NCBI RefSeq assembly: GCF_014270065.1
Contig: NZ_JACNME010000004.1
Coordinates: 310,001 to 374,000 of the forward strand
From: Quadrisphaera sp. RL12-1S
GTDB taxonomy: Bacteria; Actinomycetota; Actinomycetes; Actinomycetales; Quadrisphaeraceae
Reading direction: 5' to 3'
Length of the DNA: 64,000 nt
In this document: one piece after another, positions 17,661 through 25,750 of the stretch
Position numbering within the stretch: position 1 is the first letter of the stretch
How the letters are laid out: every line of letters starts with the position of its first letter
Translations under genes and position numbers: made by a program
Notes under the pieces: model-generated
The model's input: the letters and a program-made list of their open reading frames with translations, nothing else
Told to the model about the DNA's origin: nothing
Database searches by the model: none

Positions 17661-17738
17661 TGCCCACTGGGTGGCCTCGTGCCCGGCTTCCTGGCCCTCA
17701 CCCGGGCACCAGCCCACCCAGTGGGCACGAGGCCACCC
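17661..17738 (+). repeat. Nested inverted repeats able to form two alternative hairpins
   Basis: The 350-base gap before hisE holds this element and little else. Arm 17661-17686 (starting TGCCCACTGGGTGG) pairs with 17702-17727 at 24 of 26 positions. Alternatively GGGTGGCCTCGTGCCC (17669-17684) pairs perfectly with 17723-17738. The two structures use the same left arm and so exclude each other. It could be a terminator of the flotillin operon, a switch, or a remnant of a mobile repeat. Confidence 0.5.
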
Positions 17739-17929
17739 GAACGTCGCACCCGGTCTGCGTCCCGGGGCGGACTCGCCTCGCGCGGGGTCCCCTCGAGCGT
17801 CGTCGACGGCGACCACGGGCGTTCGGACGAGCCCCTCCCCGCCCTCGTCGTCACCCCTTCGCGGTCGTCGTCGCCGTCTGGCCCACCCGTCCGGACCGCC
17901 CGGGCGCACGGCGCCCGGGCGAGCGCCCC

Positions 17930-17935
17930 TAGGCT
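17930..17935 (+). promoter_or_regulatory. -10 box TAGGCT of hisE-hisG (leaderless)
   Basis: TAGGCT ends 8 bases before the hisE GTG at 17944. Confidence 0.45.
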
Positions 17936-17943
17936 GGACGCTC

Positions 17944-18207
17944 GTGAAGTCGTTCGAGCAGCTCTTCGCCGAGCTGTCCGCCAAGGCCGCCGAGCGCCCC
18001 GCCGGCTCCCGGACCGTCGCCGAGCTCGACGCCGGCGTCCACGCCATCGGCAAGAAGCTGGTGGAGGAGGCCGCGGAGTCGTGGATGGCCGCCGAGCACG
18101 AGGGGCCCGAGCGGGCCGCCGAGGAGATCTCCCAGCTGCTGTACCACGCGCAGGTGCTCATGATCGCCAGCGGCCTGTCCCTCGACGACGTCTACACCCA
18201 CCTGTGA
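17944..18207 (+). CDS. hisE: Phosphoribosyl-ATP pyrophosphatase
   Basis: 87 residues, stand-alone HisE (second step of histidine synthesis, hydrolysing phosphoribosyl-ATP to phosphoribosyl-AMP). All-alpha MazG-like fold: [16 protein letters not shown], then [20 protein letters not shown] with the metal-binding KKLVEEAAE, and [17 protein letters not shown] with the EExxxLLxH motif. Downstream the stop overlaps hisG by 4 bases, the classic actinobacterial hisE-hisG pair. Confidence 0.96.
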   Translation: MKSFEQLFAELSAKAAERPAGSRTVAELDAGVHAIGKKLVEEAAESWMAAEHEGPERAAEEISQLLYHAQVLMIASGLSLDDVYTHL

Positions 18208-19115
18208 GCAGCCCGATGACCAGCACGTCCGCCTCCGCTGACACCTCCCAGCCGCTGCGCATCGCCGTCCCCAACAAGGGGTCGCTGTCCGAGCCGGCGG
18301 CGCAGCTGCTGCGCGAGGCCGGGTACGCCACCCGCCGCGAGGGCCGCGAGCTGGTGCTCGCCGACCCCGAGAACGGCGCGGAGTTCTTCTTCCTGCGCCC
18401 GCGCGACATCGCCGTGTACGTCGGCTCGGGCACCCTCGACGTCGGCATCACCGGCCGAGACCTGCTGCTGGACTCCCGCGCGGAGGCCGACGAGGTCATG
18501 CAGCTGGGGTTCGGCGCGTCCACGTTCCGCTTCGCGGGGCCGGCCGCGCAGGTCAGCTGCGGGCTGGACGTGGCCGGTCTGGACGGGCAGCGCGTGGCGA
18601 CCAGCTACGCGGGGCTCGTGGCCGACCACCTCGCCGCCGCCGGCGTCAGCGCCGAGGTGGTCCGGCTGGACGGCGCGGTGGAGACCGCGGTGCAGCTGGG
18701 CGTGGCCGACGCCATCGCCGACGTCGTCGAGACCGGCTCCACGCTGCGCTCGGCCGGCCTGGCCGTGTTCGGCGAGCCGATCCTGCGCTCGGAGGCCGTG
18801 GTCATCACCCGCCGCGGCGCGGACGGGCCCGTGCGCCCCGCCGGGCTGGACGTGCTGCTGCGGCGCATCCAGGGCGTGCTCGTGGCCCGCCAGTACGTCA
18901 TGGTCGACTACGACGTCCCGCGCGAGCACCTCGACGACGCCTGCGCGCTGACCCCCGGCCTGGAGTCCCCGACCGTGGCGCCCCTGGCTGACCCGGCCTG
19001 GGCGGCGGTGCGCGCCATGGTGCCCCGCGCCACCACCAACAAGGTCATGGACGAGCTCTACGACCTCGGCGCGCGCGCCATCCTCGTCACCACCATCCAC
19101 GCCTGTCGCCTGTGA
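18204..19115 (+). CDS. hisG: ATP phosphoribosyltransferase, long form
   Basis: 303 residues from the GTG at 18204 that overlaps the hisE stop (an ATG at 18216 is possible). First and committed step of histidine synthesis, normally inhibited by histidine. [23 protein letters not shown] opens the catalytic domain; VGITGRDLL and [18 protein letters not shown] form the PRPP loop region. The C-terminal regulatory domain (about 215-303) ends in [23 protein letters not shown], so this is the long, hexameric HisG that does not need HisZ. Confidence 0.96.
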   Translation: MSSPMTSTSASADTSQPLRIAVPNKGSLSEPAAQLLREAGYATRREGRELVLADPENGAEFFFLRPRDIAVYVGSGTLDVGITGRDLLLDSRAEADEVMQLGFGASTFRFAGPAAQVSCGLDVAGLDGQRVATSYAGLVADHLAAAGVSAEVVRLDGAVETAVQLGVADAIADVVETGSTLRSAGLAVFGEPILRSEAVVITRRGADGPVRPAGLDVLLRRIQGVLVARQYVMVDYDVPREHLDDACALTPGLESPTVAPLADPAWAAVRAMVPRATTNKVMDELYDLGARAILVTTIHACRL

Positions 19116-19591
19116 CGCCGCCGCCGCCGTCGTCGTCGGGGTCGTCGTCCTCGTCACCCCGCGACGACGACGCCGCGCGCCTGCACGCGCCGTTCCGGCC
19201 GCTGCGCGGGCCGCGGGTGGCCCGGGTGCTCGGGGTGGCAGCGGTGGTGCTCTTCTCGGTGCTGGCCGCCACCGTGGTCGGGCAGACCGCGTGGGACCGG
19301 GTCGGCTTCGTGGTGGTGGGCCTGGCCGTCATGGCGTTCGCCGAGATGCAGGCGCGCGTGGTGGCCGTGCCTGACGAGCACGGCCTGTTCGTTCGCAACC
19401 TCGTGCACCGCCGGCGCCTGGAGTGGGCCGAGGTGGTGGGCGTCTCCTTCGGCGGCGGCCGCCCGTGGGTGCAGCTGGACCTCTCCGACGGCGACACCCT
19501 GGCGGTCATGGGCGTCCAGCGCGCCGACGGCGAGCGCGGGGTGGCCGAGGCCGACCGCCTGGCCACCCTCGTGGCCCTGCACACCCGCTGA
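19112..19591 (+). CDS. PH domain-containing membrane protein
   Basis: 159 residues; its GTG overlaps the hisG stop. A Ser/Pro-rich N-terminus, two hydrophobic segments (about 38-57 and 62-80), then a bacterial PH-like domain (RVVAVPDEHGLFVRNLVHRRRLEWAEVVGVSF, with WVQLDLSDGDTLAVMGVQ). This small PH protein follows hisG in many actinobacteria; its function is unknown. It probably binds membrane or a protein partner on the cytoplasmic side. Confidence 0.85.
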   Translation: MTPPPPSSSGSSSSSPRDDDAARLHAPFRPLRGPRVARVLGVAAVVLFSVLAATVVGQTAWDRVGFVVVGLAVMAFAEMQARVVAVPDEHGLFVRNLVHRRRLEWAEVVGVSFGGGRPWVQLDLSDGDTLAVMGVQRADGERGVAEADRLATLVALHTR

Positions 19592-19657
19592 CACCGGCTG
19601 ACCGCGCGGGCGCGGCGTCCCCCGGAGGGGACTGCGCGGAGGGACCGCTTGGTGGCC

Positions 19658-19663
19658 TAGGGT
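19658..19663 (+). promoter_or_regulatory. -10 box TAGGGT of sedolisin gene
   Basis: TAGGGT lies 70 bases before the GTG at 19734, so this gene, unlike most here, has a leader of about 64 bases containing a hairpin and a strong ribosome site. Confidence 0.4.
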
Positions 19664-19684
19664 GACGATCTCTCGTGGCGGGTG

Positions 19685-19723
19685 CGGACGGTCCGGCTGC
19701 CTCCCGCTGCGCCGGACCGTCCG
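19685..19723 (+). promoter_or_regulatory. 5' leader hairpin abutting the ribosome site
   Basis: CGGACGGTCCGG (19685-19696) pairs perfectly with CCGGACCGTCCG (19712-19723), loop 15 bases. The right arm ends where GAAGGAG begins, so the fold may affect ribosome access or mRNA stability. Confidence 0.5.
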
Positions 19724-19733
19724 AAGGAGTGCT

Positions 19734-21692
19734 GTGGCACCGTCGGTTCTGCCCACGCGGCTGCCCTCGAGGAGGTGGGCGGCCCGCGCGGCGGCCGCTG
19801 CCGCCCTCGCCCTCGCCACCGGCGCCCTGGCCGGCCTCCCCGCGGGCGCCGCCCCGGCCCCCGACCGGACGCCCTTCCCCGCGGCGAGGCCGTCGTGGGC
19901 CACGCCGGCCGCCGACGCCGGCGCGCCGCCGTCCACGGAGACGGTGGAGGGCTACGTCGCCCTGCCGCTGCGCGACCCCGCCGGCGCGAAGGCCCTGGCG
20001 ACGGCGGTGTCCACGCCCACCTCCGGCCGCTACGGGCAGTACGTCTCCGCGCGGCAGTGGATCTCCACCTACGCTCCGACGGCGAAGGCCCTCGACGTCG
20101 TCACCAAGACCCTGCGCGCCGGTGGCCTCACCATCACCGGTGTCCCGGCCAGCCGCACCTACGTGGTCTTCCGCGGCACGCCGGAGCAGGTCGGGGCGGT
20201 GTTCGCGACCTCGCTGCGCCAGTACCAGGTGGGCGGGGGCACCGTGACCGCACCGGCCACCACGCCGTCGCTGCCCGCGGACGCGGGCGCGCTCGTCAGC
20301 GCGGTGAGCCTGTCCAGCGGCGCCCTGGCCGCCCGCCCGGGCGCCCTGGCACCGGGGCGGGAGCGGCCGTCCGTGGCCGCCCGGACCGCGGCTCCGCCGA
20401 CCGCGCAGCGGGTGCCCTGCTCCGACTCGTGGGGCCAGCGCACCTCCACCACGCCCCCGGCCTACGGGCGGACGTCCTTCCCCACCAACACCTGCGGCTA
20501 CACCGCCCGGCAGCTGCGGGCGGTGACCGGCACCGCTGCCGGCGACGGCGCCGGGCAGACCGTGGCGATCGTCGACGCGTACGCCTCACCGACGATCGTC
20601 GCCGACTCCGACCGCCTCTCCGCGGCCCAGGGCGAGCCCGGCGTCAGCGGCCTGTACTCCCAGGTCGGCGTCGACAGGAAGACGTTCACCGACCAGGAGG
20701 CCTGCGGCGGGGAGGAGGGCTGGCAGGGCGAGCAGTCGCTCGACGTGCAGGCCGTCCACGCCGTCGCCCCGAAGGCCCGCATCCTGTACTCCGCCGGCAG
20801 CAACTGCGGCGCCGGTCTCTACCTCGCGGTCTCCCGGGTGCTCGACACCCAGGCCGCCAGCCTGGTCTCCAACAGCTGGGGGGTGCAGGAGCAGTACCTC
20901 CTGCCGGCGGACCTGGCCATCTACGACGCCCTCGGCTGGCAGGCCGCAGCCCAGGGGATCGGCCTGTACACCTCCAGCGGCGACGACGGCGACGAGACCG
21001 TCAACGGGCTGCCGAAGCAGGTGGACTTCCCCTCCGGCAACCCGTTCTGGACGTCGGTGGGCGGCACGTCGGTGGGGGTGGACGCCTCGGGGCGGATCGT
21101 CGTCGAGACCGGCTGGGGAGACGCCCGCTCGGTGATCGCCGGCTCGACGTTCACCCCGGCGCCCCCCGGCGACTTCTACGCCGGAGCCGGCGGCGGTACC
21201 GGCACCATCTACCCCGAGCCCGACTGGCAGCGCGGCGTCGTCCCCGACGCGATCGCGAACGGCCACCGCGCCGTGCCCGACATCGCCAACATCGCCGACC
21301 CGTACACGGGGTTCCTGGTGGGCTACAGCCCGATCCTGGCCGACGGGTCCACCGCCACCGGCGCGTACGAGGCCGATGCCACCGGGGGGACCTCGCTGGC
21401 CTCGCCCGTGGTCGCGGCACAGGTCGCCGTGGTGCAGGGGCGCATCGGCCAGCGCCTGGGCTTCGCCAGCCCCGCCCTGTACCTGCTGGCCCGGATCGCG
21501 CCGTCGGCGTTCAGGGACGTGCAGGCCCCCGCCGGCACCCTCGCGCTGGCGGCGTACTCGCCGGGCAGGCAGGCGAACGTGCTGGTCACCCTCGACCGCG
21601 ACTCCTCCCTGCGGACCACGCGCGGGTGGGACGCCGTGACGGGCGTGGGCGTGCTGCCGCTCGACTCCTGGCGGCGCGTCGCGCAGCGCTGA
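19734..21692 (+). CDS. Secreted sedolisin (S53) serine-carboxyl protease
   Basis: 652 residues from the GTG at 19734, with GAAGGAG 4 bases upstream; upstream in-frame starts lack a ribosome site. A signal peptide (basic RRWAARAAAAAALALATG, cleavage near PAGAAPAP), a pro-kumamolisin propeptide (about 40-230) and the S53 catalytic domain follow. Visible catalytic residues: Glu and Asp in GEQSLDVQAV (about 332-336), Asp in SSGDDGDE (about 415) and Ser in GGTSLASP (about 554). FYAGAGGGTGTIYPEPDWQ and the late DIANIADP stretch match the calcium-loop region. The propeptide should be removed at acid pH; the protease would act outside the cell. Confidence 0.92.
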   Translation: MAPSVLPTRLPSRRWAARAAAAAALALATGALAGLPAGAAPAPDRTPFPAARPSWATPAADAGAPPSTETVEGYVALPLRDPAGAKALATAVSTPTSGRYGQYVSARQWISTYAPTAKALDVVTKTLRAGGLTITGVPASRTYVVFRGTPEQVGAVFATSLRQYQVGGGTVTAPATTPSLPADAGALVSAVSLSSGALAARPGALAPGRERPSVAARTAAPPTAQRVPCSDSWGQRTSTTPPAYGRTSFPTNTCGYTARQLRAVTGTAAGDGAGQTVAIVDAYASPTIVADSDRLSAAQGEPGVSGLYSQVGVDRKTFTDQEACGGEEGWQGEQSLDVQAVHAVAPKARILYSAGSNCGAGLYLAVSRVLDTQAASLVSNSWGVQEQYLLPADLAIYDALGWQAAAQGIGLYTSSGDDGDETVNGLPKQVDFPSGNPFWTSVGGTSVGVDASGRIVVETGWGDARSVIAGSTFTPAPPGDFYAGAGGGTGTIYPEPDWQRGVVPDAIANGHRAVPDIANIADPYTGFLVGYSPILADGSTATGAYEADATGGTSLASPVVAAQVAVVQGRIGQRLGFASPALYLLARIAPSAFRDVQAPAGTLALAAYSPGRQANVLVTLDRDSSLRTTRGWDAVTGVGVLPLDSWRRVAQR

Positions 21693-21792
21693 CCCCGGAC
21701 CGGACGACGGCGAGGGCGGGCGGGGGCGGGCGGGGGCCCAGCGGGCCGCCGCGTGGGGGCGCCGTGGAGGGGTGGCTCCCAGCCACGGCACG

Positions 21793-21798
21793 TACCGT
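21793..21798 (+). promoter_or_regulatory. -10 box TACCGT (leaderless)
   Basis: TACCGT ends 6 bases before the GTG at 21805. Confidence 0.4.
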
Positions 21799-21804
21799 GA
21801 CGAG

Positions 21805-22989
21805 GTGCCCGCCGTCCCGCACCGACGGGCCGCCGGCCTGCGGTGGCTCGCGGTGGTGCTGGGCACGGCGCTGCTGGTCACCGCCGCCCTCGTCGGACGG
21901 CCCGCGTGGAGCGCCGCCGGCAGCGGCGAGCAGGAGGCCGTCACCGAGGTGCTAGCCCGCGCCGCCTCCTCGGCGTCGGTCTCCTTCAGCGGCACCGCCA
22001 CGAGCAGCGGCGCCCTCGGCCTGCCGGACCTGCCGCGCCTGGGCGACGTCGCCGCCCTGGTGGGGGAGAGCACCCGCACCCGCACGTGGTGGGCCGGCGA
22101 GCAGACCTGGCGCACCGACGTGCTCACCGCCACCGGTGAGCGCGGCGAGTACGCCACCGGCGGGCAGCTGACCGGCTGGGACTACGAGCGGGACGCCCTC
22201 ACCGTCGGCGCCCCGCTGTCCGGGGCCCGGCTGCCGCGCGCCTCCGACCTGCTGCCACCGGCCCTGGCCCGCTCGCTGCTGGCCGGTGCCACGGCGGAGG
22301 CGACCGCGCAGTAGCAGCGCACCACCGGTCTGGGCGAGCGCGTGGTCGCCGGGCGCCTGGCCGACGGCGTCCGGCTGCGCCCGGCCACCTCCGAGGCGGC
22401 CCTGTCGACCGTCGACCACGCCGACCTGTGGGTCGACAGGGCCAGCGGCCTGCCGCTCGCCGTCGACCTCGTGGACGTGGTCGGGGGGCCCGTCGTGTCC
22501 GCCGCCTTCGACGCCGTCACCCTGGGCGCGCCCGACCCAGCGGCCCTCGCCGTCCCGGACCCGCCCGGCGCCACCGTGCGCAGCGCTGAGGTCGACGTGG
22601 CCGCCGGCGCCGCCACCGCCGCCCCGTGGGAGCTGCCCGGCCAGCTGGCCGGCCTGCCCGCCCTGCAGGACCCGGGCACCGCCGGTGCGGTCGCCTACGG
22701 CACCGGCCTGCTGCGCCTGGCGGTGGTGTCGCTGCCCGCGGACCAGGGCCGGCAGGCGCTCTTCGCCGCCGAGGCCGCCGGCGCGCAGCCCCTCGACCAG
22801 GCCCGCACCGGCAGCGGGCGCACGGCGCTGGTGCGCGCCGGGGCGCTGAGCGCCGCGGTCGTCGTCGTCCCCGGCGGCGCCGGGCAGCGGCAGGGCCGGG
22901 CCTACCTCGTCTCCGGCGCCGTGCAGCCCGAGCTGCTGACCCGCGCCGCCGCCCAGTTGGTCACCGACCCCCCGGAGCGCCGCCCATGA
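21805..22989 (+). pseudogene. LolA/RseB-like exported protein interrupted by an in-frame TAG
   Basis: One reading frame runs from the GTG at 21805 to the TGA at 22987-22989 with a single TAG at 22312-22314 (context CAG TAG CAG). Both halves are coding in style: 169 residues before (signal segment WLAVVLGTALLVTAALVG, then EAVTEVLARAASSASVSFSGTA and RTRTWWAGEQTWRTD) and 225 after (LWVDRASGLPLAVDLVD). The pattern is the LolA/RseB-like domain often encoded before an ABC exporter in actinobacteria, as here. One C-to-T change would turn a CAG into the stop. It could be a true nonsense mutation, a sequencing error, or partial readthrough. A GTG at 22342 could restart translation. Confidence 0.7.
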
Positions 22990-22996
22990 GCGACCG

Positions 22997-23959
22997 ATGA
23001 GCGAGCTGGCCGTCCACACCGAGGGCCTCACCAAGCGGTTCGGCCGCGTCACCGCGGTGGACGACGTCGACCTGCACGTCGCCGAGGGAGACCGCTACGG
23101 CTTCCTCGGGCCCAACGGCTCGGGCAAGACCACCACCGTGCGCATGCTGCTCGGGCTGGTCCTGCCCACGGCCGGTCGGGTCCGGGTGCTCGGCGGGCGG
23201 GTGCCGCAGGACGCCGCCCGCGTGCTGCCGCAGGTCGGCGCCATGGTCGAGGGGCCGGCGGCCATCGGGCACCTGTCGGGGCGGGCCAACCTGCGCCTGC
23301 TGGACGCGGCCGTGCCCACCCCCGGCGGCCGGCGCACCCGGCGCCGCCGCGTGGAGGAGGCCCTGGAGGCCCTGGGGCTGGCGCAGGTGGGGCGACGGCC
23401 GGTCCGCGCGTACTCCCTCGGCATGCGCCAGCGGCTCGGCATCGCGTCCGCGCTGGTGCGCCGCCCGCGCCTGCTCGTCCTCGACGAGCCGACCAACGGC
23501 CTGGACCCGCAGGGCATCGCCCTGGTCACCGACCTGCTGCTGGACCTGTCGGCGCAGGGCACCACGCTGCTCGTCTCCAGCCACCTGCTCTCCGAGGTCG
23601 AGCACCTCTGCACGCGCGTGGGCGTCATGGACCGGGGCCACCTGGTGGTGCAGGACCACGTGGACGCCCTCCGAGCCCCCACCGGCAGGCTGCTCGTGAC
23701 GCTCGCCGGTGGTGCTGAGGACGACGACGATGGGCGCTGCGGCCCAGTGGCGGCTGCGCTGCTCGGGCGGCGGCTGCTCGAACCGCCCGCCGGCCGGCGG
23801 CTCGTGGTCGCTGACGCCGGAGACGTGGTCGGTGACCTGGTCCGCGGCGGTCTCGCGGTGCGCGAGGCCGTGGTGGAGCGGCGCACGCTCACCGACGTCG
23901 TCCTGTCCCGCACCACCGCCGTCGGCGAGGGCCTGGCGAGCGCGGGGGTGCGCGCGTGA
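22997..23959 (+). CDS. ABC transporter ATP-binding protein
   Basis: 320 residues. Walker A GPNGSGKTT (about 36-44), signature YSLGMRQRLG, Walker B LLVLDEPTNGLDP and the H-loop SSHLLSEVE are all intact. The C-terminal 90 residues (after DRGHLVVQDHV) form a variable domain with an acidic loop. This is the ATPase of a DrrA/CcmA-type ABC-2 exporter that pairs with the next gene; the four-base GTGA overlap with it supports a complex. Substrate unknown; the upstream LolA-like product may handle the same lipid or lipoprotein. Confidence 0.92.
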   Translation: MSELAVHTEGLTKRFGRVTAVDDVDLHVAEGDRYGFLGPNGSGKTTTVRMLLGLVLPTAGRVRVLGGRVPQDAARVLPQVGAMVEGPAAIGHLSGRANLRLLDAAVPTPGGRRTRRRRVEEALEALGLAQVGRRPVRAYSLGMRQRLGIASALVRRPRLLVLDEPTNGLDPQGIALVTDLLLDLSAQGTTLLVSSHLLSEVEHLCTRVGVMDRGHLVVQDHVDALRAPTGRLLVTLAGGAEDDDDGRCGPVAAALLGRRLLEPPAGRRLVVADAGDVVGDLVRGGLAVREAVVERRTLTDVVLSRTTAVGEGLASAGVRA

Positions 23960-24792
23960 AGCTGCTGGCGCTGACGGGTGTGGAGCTGCGCAAGCTGGCG
24001 CTGCGGCCCCGGACGTGGGTGTCTGTGGGGCTGCTGTGCGCGCTGCCCGTCGTCGTCGCGGCCTTCCTCGCCACCAGCGAGCTGGCGCCGCGGCCGGGGC
24101 AGGGCCCGGCGTTCCTCTCGGCCGTGCTCGGCAACGGCCAGCTCTACCCCGCGGCCGCGCTGGGCATCGTCGTCCCGATCTTCCTGCCGGTGGCGGTGTG
24201 CGTGGTCGCGGGAGACGCCGTGGCGGGGGAGGCGCAGGCGGGCACGCTGCGCTACCTGCTCGTGCGGCCCGTGGGACGGACCCGGCTGCTCGTGGCCAAG
24301 CTGTTCGCGGTGCTGGCCTTCACGTTCGGCTCGGTCATCGCCGTCGCGCTGGTGTCGTTCGTGGCGGGCACGCAGCTGCTGGGCACCCGGCCCGACGCCC
24401 TCGGGACCACCACCGCCTCGCTGTCGGGGACGTCGCTCTCGCCGCAGGAGCTGCTGGTCCGCACGCTGCTGGTGATGGCCTACGTGTCGGTGTCGATGCT
24501 CGGGGTGGCGGCCCTGGCGCTGCTGCTGTCCACGCTGGTCGACTCTCCGCTGGTCGCCGCGCTCGGGGGGCTCGCGCTGCTCGTGGCGAGCACCGTGCTG
24601 GTGGGGCTGGACGCCGCGTCCGCCGTCCACGACCTGCTGCCCACCCGGTACTGGCTGGCGTGGGTGGACCTCTTCCGCGACCCGGTCCTGTGGACGGACG
24701 TGCGCCGCGGCGTGCTCGTGCAGCTCGGGTGGGCGGGCGTGCTGCTCGCGGCGGCGTGGGCGTCCTTCACCACCCGCGACGTCACCAGCTGA
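23956..24792 (+). CDS. ABC-2 type transporter permease
   Basis: 278 residues with six hydrophobic segments, the usual layout of an ABC-2 permease. VELRKLALRPRTWVSVGLL begins the first helix; GDAVAGEAQAGTLRYLLVRPVGRTRLLVAK is the conserved coupling-helix region that contacts the ATPase. Start overlaps the ATPase stop by 4 bases. The last residues (WASFTTRDVTS) are cytoplasmic. Convergent with the lipase gene 17 bases away. Confidence 0.9.
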   Translation: MKLLALTGVELRKLALRPRTWVSVGLLCALPVVVAAFLATSELAPRPGQGPAFLSAVLGNGQLYPAAALGIVVPIFLPVAVCVVAGDAVAGEAQAGTLRYLLVRPVGRTRLLVAKLFAVLAFTFGSVIAVALVSFVAGTQLLGTRPDALGTTTASLSGTSLSPQELLVRTLLVMAYVSVSMLGVAALALLLSTLVDSPLVAALGGLALLVASTVLVGLDAASAVHDLLPTRYWLAWVDLFRDPVLWTDVRRGVLVQLGWAGVLLAAAWASFTTRDVTS

Positions 24793-24808
24793 CGTCCGCG
24801 ACGTGGCG

Positions 24809-25675
24809 CTACCCCGCGAGGAGGGCGCGGCCGCGCTGCGTGAGGGCGTCGCACTGCGAGGCCGGGGGCGCCGAGGCCAGCACGGGCCCGTCCAGGGCGG
24901 CGTCCACCACTCCCACCGGCAGAGGGTCCGTGACCAGGCCCCCGTGGTCGACCTGCGCGCTCGAGCAGACCTGCTGCAGCTCCACGTCCACCGCGCCCCG
25001 CAGCGACGAGGCGTCCGCGGGCGGCACCACCACCTGGTCGGTGCTCGACCACGCGCTGGTCCACCGCACCCCGTTCCCGGGGGTCTCCGGCAGCGTGCGC
25101 AGCAGGCTGCCGCCCGGCTCCAGCTGCTGGCAGGCGGTGGGGCAGTCCTGCGGGGCGTTCACCGCGGCGAACCGCGCCAGGTCCGTGCCCTGGTGGGGCG
25201 AGCCCAGCGTCACCACCCGGCGCACCGGCTCACCGGCCCCGTCCCCGGCCAGCCACAGCCGTGCCACCACCCCGCCCGCCGAGTAGCCGACCACGTCCAC
25301 CGAGGGCGCCCCGGCCTCCAGCGCGGCGCGGGCCGCGGTCTGCAGCGCCACTGCCTGTTCCGCGAGGTCGCCGGTGCCGTCCCCGGCCGCAGGCACCACC
25401 ACCACCTGGCGGCCCGCGCGCTGCAGCGCCCCGGCCAGCACCTGCAGGCCGCCCGTGCCACCGCCGTACCCGGGCACCAGCAGCACCGTCCCGGGGGCGT
25501 ACTGGTCCGCCGGCGCGCCAGCCGTGCCGGACCCGCCCGCGTCGTCGTCGCCGAGCCCGCCGGGCGACCCCGGACCGCGCAGCAGCACCGCCCCGGCCGC
25601 CACGACGAGGACGACGACGAGCGCCATCAGAGCGATCGCCAGCCGGCGCCGAGGTGCCACCCAGCGAGCGTGCAC
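24809..25675 (-). CDS. Exported alpha/beta-hydrolase, LipA-like lipase or esterase
   Basis: 288 residues from the GTG at 25675. An N-terminal hydrophobic segment (about 12-31, MALVVVLVVAAGAVLL) is a signal or membrane anchor, followed by a Gly/Asp linker. VLLVPGYGGGTGG is the oxyanion loop, VVGYSAGGVVARLWL carries nucleophile Ser at about residue 132, and TLGSPHQGTDLARFA, SAWSSTDQVVVPP (Asp) and QVDHGGLVTDP (His) complete the triad. Four cysteines (in QDCPTACQQ, QVCSSA and SQCDAL) suggest extracellular disulfides. Divergent from the MscS gene; the 75-base gap holds no clear -10 box. Confidence 0.85.
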   Translation of the reverse strand: MHARWVAPRRRLAIALMALVVVLVVAAGAVLLRGPGSPGGLGDDDAGGSGTAGAPADQYAPGTVLLVPGYGGGTGGLQVLAGALQRAGRQVVVVPAAGDGTGDLAEQAVALQTAARAALEAGAPSVDVVGYSAGGVVARLWLAGDGAGEPVRRVVTLGSPHQGTDLARFAAVNAPQDCPTACQQLEPGGSLLRTLPETPGNGVRWTSAWSSTDQVVVPPADASSLRGAVDVELQQVCSSAQVDHGGLVTDPLPVGVVDAALDGPVLASAPPASQCDALTQRGRALLAG

Positions 25676-25750
25676 GACCCCGGGATCTTCTGCGACAGTG
25701 GAAGCACCGCCAGCTCCACCACGCCGCTCACCCGGAGGCCTCTCCCCGCC

